Source of the DNA: Tritrichomonas musculus
Taxonomy: Eukaryota > Parabasalia > Tritrichomonadida > Tritrichomonadidae
DNA: 64,000 bases
Assembly: GCA_039105265.1 (NCBI GenBank)
Contig: JAPFFF010000010.1
Coordinates: 1,612,001 to 1,676,000, forward strand
Direction of reading: 5' to 3'
Below are positions 44,789 through 54,506 of this stretch, in pieces. The notes beneath the pieces are model-generated. The model was given only the letters and a program-made list of their open reading frames with translations. It searched no databases and was not told where the DNA came from. A program made the position numbers and the translations under genes. Numbering within the stretch: position 1 is the first letter of the stretch; each line of letters begins with the position of its first letter.

Positions 44789-45736
44789 TTAGAAAGCTTG
44801 CTTATCAATATGAAGGACTGACATCAATGCAGCTTGAGAGCTTGCGAGTGCGTCGGATGTTTGCTTCAAGAACAATTTCGGATCAATTTTACCGACGTGA
44901 GCGAGCTCAGCCTCTTCAGACTTCATATTAGCCTCTCTGAGGATGTCATTTCTGTAGGCTTTCATTCCCTTTGAGAGAGACTTGATTGTCTCCAAATTTT
45001 TGATATCATTTTTCTCAAAGGAGTTCATTTGAAAACCTTTTGACCATTGAGGTCTGTGTAAGGAAGATAACATATTTAATTCGGTTGGGTTCATCTTGAA
45101 TTCAATTGGCATTTGATAGAATGTTACATTTAGACCATTAACAGCGGTTGTTGGTCTGAATTCGCAGGTATGACCGATAAAAGAAGTCTTTTCACGGGGA
45201 TCTTCAATGCGTAAACTTGAGGCATCACTCATCATAAGGGAGGCAAGATCTCTTGGAATATTCCTGAATGCTCCTATAACAACCTTTCCTTTGGCACTTA
45301 AAACAGGATCAACGACAATAGCGACAGCTCGATGATCGGGATCGGCTGCTTCCATAGTTTTTTGATTAGCTGTATCGACGGATGAAAGCCATACATCGAA
45401 GCCGGGGTGGCTGTGGTACCATCCAACACTGACAAGGTCGTCATAGCCAGTTCGTTGGAGAAGTTCCATGTAGATGGCTTGGAAGGATTCTTCTGTTGTT
45501 TCAACATTGGCGCCTGTAGCTGTTTGGGGAGTGGAAAATACATCAAATATTTCTATCGTATATTCATCAATCTTTCGGCCAAGAAGAATTCCGATAACTT
45601 CAAGAGGGATTCCTTGACGAGCATGTTTTAACATTTTTAACAAGGAAAGACCATTAATGAGGATTTTCTCGGAAGTATCCGATTTTCTCATGGTCATTTG
45701 CCTTTGCATTTGATTAAAGAGCATGGGGTTGAACAT
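44789..45736 (-). CDS. RPN11: 26S proteasome deubiquitinase Rpn11 (PSMD14)
   Basis: 315 residues, the usual Rpn11 length. The MPN+ JAMM metalloprotease motif is complete: GWYHSHPGFDVWLSSVD supplies the two zinc histidines and the Asp, and the upstream Glu is in PLEVIGILLGR. Other family blocks are DVFSTPQTATGANVE and AVAIVVDPVLSAKGKVVIGA. Rpn11 sits in the 19S lid and removes ubiquitin chains from substrates as they enter the proteasome. The C-terminal helix (about 280-310) would pack into the lid bundle. An initiator is 14-18 bases upstream and AACTTTTTGA is 56-65 bases upstream. Essential in eukaryotes and likely single-copy. Confidence 0.97.
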   Translation of the reverse strand: MFNPMLFNQMQRQMTMRKSDTSEKILINGLSLLKMLKHARQGIPLEVIGILLGRKIDEYTIEIFDVFSTPQTATGANVETTEESFQAIYMELLQRTGYDDLVSVGWYHSHPGFDVWLSSVDTANQKTMEAADPDHRAVAIVVDPVLSAKGKVVIGAFRNIPRDLASLMMSDASSLRIEDPREKTSFIGHTCEFRPTTAVNGLNVTFYQMPIEFKMNPTELNMLSSLHRPQWSKGFQMNSFEKNDIKNLETIKSLSKGMKAYRNDILREANMKSEEAELAHVGKIDPKLFLKQTSDALASSQAALMSVLHIDKQAF

Positions 45737-45749
45737 TGCGCAGAATTAT

Positions 45750-45754
45750 AATGA
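45750..45754 (-). promoter_or_regulatory. Candidate initiator (TCATT) of Rpn11
   Basis: TCATT on the minus strand, 14-18 bases before the ATG at 45736. Confidence 0.6.
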
Positions 45755-47086
45755 TATTTAGATTATTAATAATTTAATATATAAAAAGTTATCAAAAAGT
45801 TCACATATATGAAAAATTTGACGATGAATAATATTTTTTTGAAACTTTTTGAATATTTATGTAAAAATCTTTTGAGATATGAATAATATTCAATTTGTTT
45901 TAATCATTTCAAAATAATATAAATTATTTTTTCATTACCACTGCATCTAAATATAGATTTAGAAACTGATTTCTATTTCTGCTTTTTTTATTTTAATTAA
46001 ACTTTTTCATAAAAATCATAGAATTGCTTTAATTTGATAATTACCTAGCCCTGCCAGATATCTTAAGAAAATTAGAACCTTTCTTTTGGCAATATCTTTT
46101 CAAAAAATTAATTTTTATTTAAATAAATTTAATAATATTAATATGTATTACATGAAATTAAACTTAACAAAATAAAATTATATATAATGCATTAATGAAT
46201 ATTACAACATTTTATTTATAGAATATCAATTTTATATGTTTTAACTATTTTCATCTACAGAATAAATCAAGAAAAAAACAATTGATTAATAATTAAAAAA
46301 AAAATATATATTTTATTATTTTATTTGACTCGTTTATCTTTAAAAAACATTTTCATCAAATTAATAAAAAACTTTGAGATTAACATGAATTTTTTTTTTG
46401 TAGAAAATCAAATCAATGCTCAATCTACAATAATAGAAGAAATTGTTCCTGAACTCAAACTGATTTTTTCTTTTTAAACTATGTAATTTCAATCATTTTC
46501 ATTATCTATACCAACATAAAAATGGAAATTGAATAATTTTTTAATTTTGGATTATCCATGCCATATTCTGGATTTACCTCAACATCACTAAAAATAATTA
46601 CAAATAAGAATCACCTAAATAAGTGACTAATTACTTTAAATTTTCACATTGTGGCTCTTGATTTTGAGATTCTCTTTAACCTCTAAACATTTTAAATAGC
46701 AAGCCTTCTGCATCTTAGACAATCATTTGGTATTCAATTTTAAAAAATAATTCACGTATTTACTGCAAATCAAATATTTGAGTAATTCCAAAAGTTGCAT
46801 TAAGTGATAAAGTAAAGCCTCTAGCTTTATATACCAGTATATGATCATCATGAAAACCATCAATTACATAAGTATCAATAACTTCTTTAAATATAAGGGT
46901 TTATAAATCCTTAATTTTAAAATTTTAAAGAAAGGTATGTCGACATATAATTTTATACAATTGGGTTGTCTACTATCAAATTCCTTAAATCAACAAAGTC
47001 ATTATGATATAATAAAAAGGCACATACATGAATATTTTCATCTTTTTCCTATTTTTTTCATCTTTGTTAAAAAAATACAAAAAAAT
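45755..47086. other. Intergenic with one short coding remnant
   Basis: Mostly AT-rich. On the minus strand at about 46765-46890 an open stretch reads VIDTYVIDGFHDDHILVYKA and GFTLSLNATFGITQIFDLQ, which looks protein-like but has no ATG in a sensible place and no family I recognise. The plus-strand ORF at 46937-47185 runs through the tRNA and is rejected. Confidence 0.4.
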
Positions 47087-47161
47087 GGTTGTTGTGGGAG
47101 TCGAACCCACGTCAAACCTGATTTTAAGTCAAGTGCCTTTGGCCGCTCGGTCCAAACAACC
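47087..47161 (-). tRNA. tRNA-Leu (TAA), unusually short variable region
   Basis: 75 bases. The acceptor is GGTTGTT / AACAACC, the D-arm carries the class II-like CCGAGCGGCCAAAGG, the anticodon arm is CTTGA-CTTAAAA-TCAGG with anticodon TAA, and the T-arm is GTGGG-TTCGACT-CCCAC. A T7 run directly downstream is a good Pol III terminator. The oddity is the variable region: only about six bases (TTTGAC) where Leu tRNAs normally have a paired arm of 11 or more. It may be a shortened functional gene or a slightly decayed copy. Confidence 0.88.
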
Positions 47162-47400
47162 TTGTTTCCTATATGTAAAAATTGATTTTTGATTGTATAT
47201 CAAAAAGTATATTTTGATTAATAACAAACTGATATGAAGCTTTGAAGTAAAGTGATTTTGGTATAAAAAATCGTGTAAAAACCGCATTTAAGAATCCAAA
47301 AAACAGGTATAATTGTTTCTATTAAATAATCAAAAGAAGAAAAAAATAATTAATTTCAAATATAATATTTATTACAAACAATAACTAAATGCTACTTGTA

Positions 47401-48126
47401 TTACTCTAAAGAATTTTCATTGATTATATCAGCAAGGAGGTTATCTATTCTTGCTTCAATTTCTTTATATTTTTCGTCAGTTATCTTCAAAGTTTTGGAA
47501 ATTGATCGTGAGTATGAAACTGAAGAAACAAAGCATGAGTTTGTAAGCTTGCCAGCATCAGAGATCATCTTTTTTGGATGCATACAAGGATCTGATTTTG
47601 CTGAAATATCATTTAGAGAAGGAGAGTCAAACGGTTCTTGAGTAAGCATAACATTTGATTCACAATTTCGAAAAACTATGGCTTGGTCTTTGACATTTAA
47701 TTCTGGTTCTTTTAAAGATTTCAAAGATTGCTTTGCATTCTCTAGAACAATTATATTACATTCAATTAGTGGTCTTTCTTTGCATCTTTCAAGATTCCTG
47801 CAAATATGATATGGACAAGTTTTTGCTTCATCACAATCTAAGTCTGTAACATCAAACGAACCGTATCTGTCAAAATCAATACCATTGCTTTTTTCGAATC
47901 GAAATGAAAATCTGATTTGACCAACTTTTACTCCACTCTTTGATTTTTTGAAATTTATTGGCATGACAATCATACTTTCAAATAAAACTGTATTATTGTC
48001 ATTAATTTTATATTTTTTGGTTATGTATGATTTTCTTCCTGATTTTAGCTTAAGGAAAATTCGATTGGATCTTGTTGGTATGTTTCTAATCAAGAGATCC
48101 TTAATGCATATTTTTATAAATGGCAT
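47401..48126 (-). CDS. Small protein with probable N-terminal C2-like domain
   Basis: 241 residues. The first about 115 look like a C2-type beta-sandwich of the NT-C2 (EEIG1/EHBP1-like) kind: IKICIKDLLIRNIP, IFLKLKSGRKSYITKKYKIN, NTVLFESMIVMPI and a closing strand (IDFDRYGSFDVTDL). No clear calcium-binding aspartate set is visible. A short Cys-containing stretch (CDEAKTCPYHICRNLERC) follows, then a Ser-rich linker and an acidic, coiled C-terminus. C2-like domains usually mediate membrane or protein binding at vesicles or cytoskeleton; that role is inferred from fold resemblance only. An initiator 17-21 bases upstream supports the start. Confidence 0.6.
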   Translation of the reverse strand: MPFIKICIKDLLIRNIPTRSNRIFLKLKSGRKSYITKKYKINDNNTVLFESMIVMPINFKKSKSGVKVGQIRFSFRFEKSNGIDFDRYGSFDVTDLDCDEAKTCPYHICRNLERCKERPLIECNIIVLENAKQSLKSLKEPELNVKDQAIVFRNCESNVMLTQEPFDSPSLNDISAKSDPCMHPKKMISDAGKLTNSCFVSSVSYSRSISKTLKITDEKYKEIEARIDNLLADIINENSLE

Positions 48127-48142
48127 GTTTACAAGAAAAAAA

Positions 48143-48147
48143 AATGA
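48143..48147 (-). promoter_or_regulatory. Candidate initiator (TCATT) of the C2-like gene
   Basis: TCATT on the minus strand, 17-21 bases before the ATG at 48126. Confidence 0.5.
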
Positions 48148-50235
48148 AAAAATATAATTAAAATTTTATTAATTTTTCATTTCAAATTTTCAAAAACGAT
48201 TAAAATTTTGAATTTAAATTTACAACAACTTTTCAATAAAAATTTGAGAAACGGTGAAACGTAGTACATTCAATAATTCATATATAAATTTTCATATATA
48301 TTTTGCAATATAATGGATAATATTAATTATATTTGGCTTTATAATAAATATATTAACATAAAATAAATATAAATCAATGAAAATTTATTCAAAAAAGATT
48401 TTTTCCAATAATATTATTTAATTTCAAAACATTTAATAAAAATATAAGCATAATTGGGTATTATAACAGATTTATTTTATCACTTAATATATTTTTAACG
48501 TTTGAAAATCTTTTATAATGAAAATGAGTGACATTTTATTTTTACCGTATTTTTAAATTCAATTTCTTTTCTACAGTACTTTCAAATCAATATTTGTTTT
48601 AAATATATTCTTATTTTTTACACATCAACAAAAGATTTAAATCTCTGTTTTAACATTAAGATATATATTTGAATTATATTTTCCATATTATGATCGCTTC
48701 TAATAATTTTTTTTTCGAATGTTAATAAATTTAAATTTATATAATAGTTGACCCTTATTATTATTTGAAAAAAGTTTGACATCAAATTTAAATTTCAAAT
48801 TTTACCGAAGAATAATAAAAATATCAAACAAGTTTAATAATTTTGAAAATTTCCCGCTTTTGATCTTTTACATCGGTTAAAAAGTAATAATAATTAAATT
48901 AAGTAAATTAATATAAACATATATTCTCAAATTCAACTGAATAATGCTGTATCAAACAATTTGAATCAAATTCGGTTTTAATAATCTTGTTTTTATATTC
49001 TTATATCTGGGTGATTTCTATACACACTTGGAATTAAACAGAAATCAATCATTTTATTAATACTTAGTTTCTAATTTCATTCTCAAAAATTATTTCCTTG
49101 AATTTTGGCCAGAATAACATTCGAAAATGACCTTGATTTATAATTTCAAAATATTATTGAAACAAAAACTCAACTACTTTATTTATATTATTAAATAATC
49201 ATTTTCAACTTGTAAAAATTCTTGTTTCCCAAATTTGCATCAGATTTTAAAAGACATACTTTATTGATCAACAAACTTTATAAGTGATAGGTAGCATTTC
49301 AAATTATTCGAATTGAATGAATTGAAGATATTGACAAATCAATGATAAGTTTTTCAAAAAATGGAATTAATAGAATGAAATTGTGAAAATCAACTATTTG
49401 CACCCAAAAAAGTCAATTTCACTTTTTTAAAAATCAATATACAAAAAAAAAAAAAAAAAAAAAGAACCTTAAAGCTCCACACATTTATAAACATTCATGT
49501 ATATAAAACAACATCATTTGATGACAAAAAAAAGTCATAATTAAAACAAATTTAAATTTGGAATAAAAAATTATAAATTAATCCTAACCTTGTTATGAAA
49601 TTTAATGCATTTTCATATCAATGCTAAACAAATCAGCTTTGAATCTTTAATTGACTATTTTCGGAAATACTAAAAAAAGATTACTTTTTTATATTATTGT
49701 TTATTTTGCTTAACGAGTATATTGTGTGGTGCATATATGCAATTAATAATGATGAAAGAAAAAACTAATTTTGCAAAATTCCGTACATTGAATTTCGATT
49801 GAAAAATAAAGCATCGTAAATTACGATGCTATGAAAAAAATTTTTTTATTCAAATTTTCAACTTTTTCTATAAATTTGAAGTAAATCGCACGGAAATAAT
49901 TTTCTAACAATATCCAGTCAATGAAAAAAAATCTTAACAAATACGTTTGAGAATCATTTATATAAGTTCAATAAAACAAAGGAAAAAAGTTTATTTGCTG
50001 TCAATTAGAAACATTTCATTGATTATTTCTATAACTTTAGTTTTTTAAAAACAGCTCAAAATTCAAATATTATAAATGAAATACAGCAGAATTAAGCATA
50101 GAAAAATATTTAAAATATATGTTTTCGTTTTTTAGAACACTTTGAACTAAAATTCAATTTAAATTTTTCACTTTCATTGAAAAAATTGAATAAACATTCA
50201 ATTAAAAACACCTCATCATTTAACGATATCTTAAT
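48148..50235. other. 2-kb AT-rich intergenic region
   Basis: Divergent promoter region between the C2-like gene and the metacaspase. An A21 tract lies at 49443-49463, and a short palindromic pair GCATCGTAA / TTACGATGC at about 49811-49829. No coding signal. Confidence 0.6.
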
Positions 50236-50240
50236 TCACT
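50236..50240 (+). promoter_or_regulatory. Candidate initiator (TCACT) of the metacaspase
   Basis: TCACT lies 7-11 bases before the ATG at 50247 and fits TCAYW. Confidence 0.55.
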
Positions 50241-50246
50241 TTATAT

Positions 50247-51317
50247 ATGGGAGCAGAATCAAGTTCAAATACAACAACGATTATAACACCAGAGCCAGCT
50301 CAACCAACACAAACCGAGACAGCTCCAACCAAAACAGAAACGCCAGAAACTACAACAACTGAAGAAGCAGAATCAATCAGCGATGATGAACTTGAAGAAA
50401 TCAGAAGGAAACATCGCGAACAATTCAAACTAAAGATGAATATGAAACGTGAAGAATTCTTAGCTCTCAGAAATTCAAACACATTGGAAGATGCAACAGA
50501 ATGCATGAACAAACTTGGACATTGCATGAACAACGTTGATATAAAGACAGTTGAAGCAAGAATCAAAGATGGAATCAACAAAAAAATTTGTTTCATTGTT
50601 GTTAATACATATACAAAACCAAGTTATCAATTAGGTGTCGGCCCAATGAATGATGCAGTTACAGTTGCAATGAACCACAAAAAGTTCGGCTATAATATTC
50701 TTTATCTTCATAATTCAACTCCAACAATATTCAAGAAATGGTTGAAATTCCTCTTAGAAAACACACAGAACGACTTAACAATCTTTTATACAGGACACGG
50801 ATGCACAATAAGTGATAAAACTGGCGATGAATCTGATGGATATGATGAAGTTATGTTATTTGACTCCGGATATGTTGTTGATGATGAACTTGCTCAATAT
50901 TTAACTAAATATGCCCATGGACAAAGAATTGTTCTCCTTTCTGATTGCTGCCACAGTGGCTCAATGTGGGATATCCAATCAATGCAAAAGGCATCCAAAG
51001 AAATATGGCCAAACATTATTTCAATTTCTTCAGCTAAAGATGATCAAACTGCAAAACAAACAAAGATTGACAAAAAAGATCAAGGTATCTTTTCATATTA
51101 TTTCTGGGAATTGATAAGTGATAATCCAGAACTTTCAGCTAAGGAAATGGAAGCCAAAATTAATCCTTTAATTGGAAGATTCACACAACATTTTGCTTAT
51201 GCAACAACATCAGAAGGTATGCTCAATGAACCAATTTTCATTGATCGCGAAAGACCTCCACATCATAGAAGAGGTAGAAGAGGCCAAAGAGGAGGTCATA
51301 GAGACCAAAATGAATAA
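50247..51317 (+). CDS. Metacaspase (clan CD cysteine protease, C14)
   Basis: 356 residues. An about 100-residue N-terminus rich in Thr, Glu and Pro precedes the caspase fold. The catalytic dyad is visible: His184 in FYTGHG and Cys235 in SDCCHSGS, preceded by the ILYLHNSTPTIFKKWLKFLL helix region. Metacaspases cleave after Arg or Lys, unlike animal caspases, and take part in stress and protein quality control. The C-terminal 20 residues are Arg/Gly/His-rich (HHRRGRRGQRGGHRDQNE), an RGG-like tail that might bind RNA or be arginine-methylated; this is inference. The ORF in another frame beginning at 50177 is a shadow. Confidence 0.93.
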   Translation: MGAESSSNTTTIITPEPAQPTQTETAPTKTETPETTTTEEAESISDDELEEIRRKHREQFKLKMNMKREEFLALRNSNTLEDATECMNKLGHCMNNVDIKTVEARIKDGINKKICFIVVNTYTKPSYQLGVGPMNDAVTVAMNHKKFGYNILYLHNSTPTIFKKWLKFLLENTQNDLTIFYTGHGCTISDKTGDESDGYDEVMLFDSGYVVDDELAQYLTKYAHGQRIVLLSDCCHSGSMWDIQSMQKASKEIWPNIISISSAKDDQTAKQTKIDKKDQGIFSYYFWELISDNPELSAKEMEAKINPLIGRFTQHFAYATTSEGMLNEPIFIDRERPPHHRRGRRGQRGGHRDQNE

Positions 51318-51653
51318 AATTATTAGGTTATTTCACAGATAATTGAGTAAAATTTTTTAAAAAAATTAATTTTCTTATTTTTAAACTCTTACATTTATTA
51401 AAATTATTGCATATTAATTGATTAAAAACAAAGATATTTAGAAGAAAAAAATTGAGAAGTTTACATTTTTCTTTAAAAAGTTGTATATTGAATTTGATTT
51501 ATCTTAATTTTTACAAGAAACATGAATTTAAATAGTAAGATGACTTGCAATAGAGAATAATGGTTCATCCATCATGTTGAAAAAAAGACGATTAAAAAGG
51601 ATTCAAAAGATAAATAAAATTTTATTAAAATTAACATTGAAATAATACTGAAT
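51318..51653. other. Short intergenic between convergent genes
   Basis: AT-rich 3' flanks of the metacaspase and the ankyrin-BspA gene. Nothing else seen. Confidence 0.6.
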
Positions 51654-53844
51654 CTATATTCTTGCTACTTTAACATTAGATTCAATTCCAATACAATCCA
51701 AATTTAATGAAGAAGGGAAAGATATTTGCTTTAACGAATAACATTCTTCAAAGGCGCCTGTTCCAATCTCTTTCACTGACTTTGGAACGGAAACTTGAAT
51801 CAGAGACGCGCATCCATTGAAGGCATAATTGCCAATAAATGTCACAGAAGAAGGGATTGATATTTCAGACAATGTGGAACATTCATTGAACGAATAAGAA
51901 CCAATAGAAATGACTGATGACGGAATTGATATTTTTATCAATGATTCGCAGCCATCAAAAGCATAATCGCCAATTGATTCAACAAGGGGAGGAATTGACA
52001 ATTCAGCCAATGAAGAGCATTTTCCAAAAAGTCCATCTTTGATTGATGGAACGTTATCAGGAATCTTTATTTCAGTCAATGATGAGCACTTATAAAAAGC
52101 GTGATCGCCGATTGTCATCACTGAAGAAGGGATGATTATTTGCTTCAGTGAAGAACAGCCTCGGAAAGTGTATGAGCCAATAGTGCTCACTGATGATGGT
52201 ATTGTTATATGTGTCAATGAAATGCATCCGTAAAAGGCATAGGTGCCGATCGAAACAACAGATGATGGTATCGTTATTTCAGGCAATGATTCACATCTAT
52301 AAAATGAATACTTGCCGATGGTTGTGACTGAAGAAGGTATCGTTATTTCTTTCAATTTGGTGCACCCTTCAAATAATGACTCTCCAATTGTTGTGATAAA
52401 TGAAGTCAATTCAATTTTCTTCAGTTTTTTACAATCTTTGAATAAATCCGAATTGATCTTGATCCTTGGATCAGATAGTAGAATATTGATAATATCAGTA
52501 TTATTATTTTCAGCTGCATAATGTAATGCTGTTGTTTAAGAAATAAAATTTTAAACTTCATTAATAAAAAAACTTAAAATAAATTTCATTCAAAAAAAAT
52601 TTTTTTTTTAATTTTATTTGAATTGATTTGATGTGAAATTCCATCAAAAATTAATTAATAAAAATTTTATGAATTCATCAATTTAATTAAAACTTTATAA
52701 AAAAACATTTTTTTGTTTGAATTAATGGCTTGTTTATATTAAAATCTCGATTTTTTAATAGAAAATCAACAAGTGTACAATAATTATATTCGCATAAATA
52801 ATAGAATATGAATTTATGATTTAGATCGTCAGGAAAATAAGAATAATTGTAATAATGAAAACTATAAGCCAAAATATTTTCATTGAATCTTTTTTGAAGA
52901 TTAAAATTCAATATTTCCTCATCAATCAAGTTGTTTTGAATGTAATTTGCGATATCATTATGATGGAATTTAATTGCCTTTTTAAGACACTTTTCATAAG
53001 TTTTATCTTCAGGTAAAATTTTATTTTCTTCAAGAAGGTGAATTAAATCAGGGTTTTTCCCGTGAATTGCGTATATCCAGAGAGAGCTTGTCAATTTTAC
53101 TTTATTCAAAAATAAATATTGAAAAATTTGAATTGATCCAAAAAATGCAGAATATTCAATTAATGTTGGATTTTTATTTGCCAAATATGAATTTGTTTCA
53201 AAAATTGACGGTTTTATTTTCATTGTCAATTTTAAATTTGTCAAATTTGAATATGAAATGAATTTTTCAATTGAATCATTTCGAATCAATTCACAAACGT
53301 ATGAATCATTCTCTCCTTTTTGACGCTTTCCTTCAAAATCAGTAAAAATTTCTGGATCAATTTGTAATAATTCGGATTTGATAACATTTGATGTTTCTTT
53401 TTCAATGATGCTCTCAATTTCTGGATAGAAAAAATAACGGAAATTTTTGTCTTTTGAATTAATTCTTTTAATAATGCAATTTTTTATCGTTTCATCAATT
53501 GTTATGATTTTCTTGTTAAAAAGAAATAAGAGAATTCGTTTGTTCTTGTGAAAAATTTTAAATAATTCTGACTTTGACAAGGTTTGTTTGATATCTGTAA
53601 TGAAATAATTGAATATTTTGTCAATTTTGGAGAAAAAATCAGGAAAACGTTGACGATTTCGAGATATTATTAGTATCAAATGAAAAAACTCTTTTATCTC
53701 TTGTCGATTTTCGAATACTTTTTGTTTTTCTAAAAGATTTATTAAGATTTGAAAATCATCATTTGATTCAACTATGTTTTCTAAATATTCAAGTAAAATA
53801 GAATGCAGATCCTTCAAAAATTCTACATATTCTTCGATTTCCAT
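51654..53844 (-). CDS. DUF3447/ankyrin-BspA leucine-rich repeat protein, two exons proposed
   Basis: Proposed exons are 53844-52707 and 52528-51654, giving 670 residues. Exon 1 starts MEIEEYVEF, carries the trichomonad DUF3447-type N-terminus (about 1-200) and ankyrin-like repeats (LIEYSAFFGSIQIFQYLFLN; HGKNPDLIHLLEEN). Exon 2 opens inside an ankyrin repeat (LHYAAENNNTDIINILLSD) and passes into about ten BspA-type LRRs of 23 residues (pattern IPSSVTTIGxYAFxGCxSL). Exon 2 has no usable ATG, and exon 1 ends abruptly in a half ankyrin repeat, so they fit as one gene. BspA repeats are common on trichomonad surface proteins, but no signal peptide or TM is seen, so a cytoplasmic binding role is more likely. 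If not spliced, it is a broken gene. Confidence 0.65.
52529..52706 (-). other. Candidate 178-base spliceosomal intron
   Basis: On the minus strand the segment begins GTTTTTTTATAAAG and ends CTTAAACAACAG. Its removal joins exon 1 phase 1 to exon 2 and restores one ankyrin repeat in frame (INKPLIQTKK then SLHYAAENNN). The 3' end resembles the T. vaginalis branch-plus-acceptor motif ACTAACACACAG in 7 of 12 positions; the 5' site GTTTTT is a poor match to GTAYGT. The segment is more AT-rich than its flanks and has stops in all coding-strand frames. Confidence 0.5.
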
Positions 53845-54149
53845 TTACTTCTTATATATATTGAATATTTTATCGTATATTATGACCAAATAACTTTTTT
53901 TTTGAACAATATTCAATTTTCAGAAAGCACATATAAATTTTTTCAAATATAATTCAAATTTGAAAGCTGTAAAAGGTCTACCAAATTGTTCAAAAAAAAA
54001 AGTCTACCCAAATAAGATATATTCACTTGTTTTAAAAGTTTTTTATTGATATAACTTTAATAAAATTATCGACACATAACAATAATAAATATTATAAAAA
54101 AAAAAAAACTTTTCAAAATAATATATTTATATTTATTGATATATTGAAA
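53845..54149. other. Short intergenic region
   Basis: AT-rich. AACTTTTTTTTTGA lies about 45 bases upstream of the ankyrin-BspA start. No gene. Confidence 0.55.
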
Positions 54150-54449
54150 TTAAAAAAAAACTGTTTCTTTTCTATAACCACTATATATTAACTTAAAGCA
54201 AGCAATGGAGTTTTCATCGCTCGATTTTTTATTCCAATTTGGCATACTTTTTATTATTTTTCTTTTTTGTTTTAAACCATTTATTTGAAACTGACTTTGA
54301 ATAAATCCTTCTGATTTTGGACGATTACCATACATATTAATGACTTCAACATTATTATCTTTATCTGATCTTTGGAATGCAAAAAGTATTTGGCCATCAA
54401 TTGATTTCGAAGAGTTAATAATAGCAAACACTTTTTCTCCTTCCTTCTG
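54150..54449 (-). CDS. Unrecognised ORF, possible extra exon of the kinase gene
   Basis: About 98 codons after a long T-run look protein-like (GEKVFAIINSSKSIDGQILF, FKLIYSGYRKETVFF). The nominal ATG at 54503 would put the T-run inside the protein as a Phe tract, which is unlikely. The kinase stop lies about 57 bases upstream on the same strand, so this could be a downstream exon (a GT at the kinase stop, an acceptor after the T-tract) or the tail of the kinase gene lost to a frame change at the homopolymer. No domain recognised. Confidence 0.35.
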   Translation of the reverse strand, partial: QKEGEKVFAIINSSKSIDGQILFAFQRSDKDNNVEVINMYGNRPKSEGFIQSQFQINGLKQKRKIIKSMPNWNKKSSDENSIACFKLIYSGYRKETVFF

Positions 54450-54506
54450 AAAAAATAAAAAAAAAAAAAAAAAAAAATTGTAAATATTGATAAAATACTG
54501 CATTTA

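Noticed and set aside
46937-47185. 82-codon plus-strand ORF
   Set aside because: It runs through the complement of tRNA-Leu, and the rest has the Phe/Ile/Lys bias of random AT-rich sequence.
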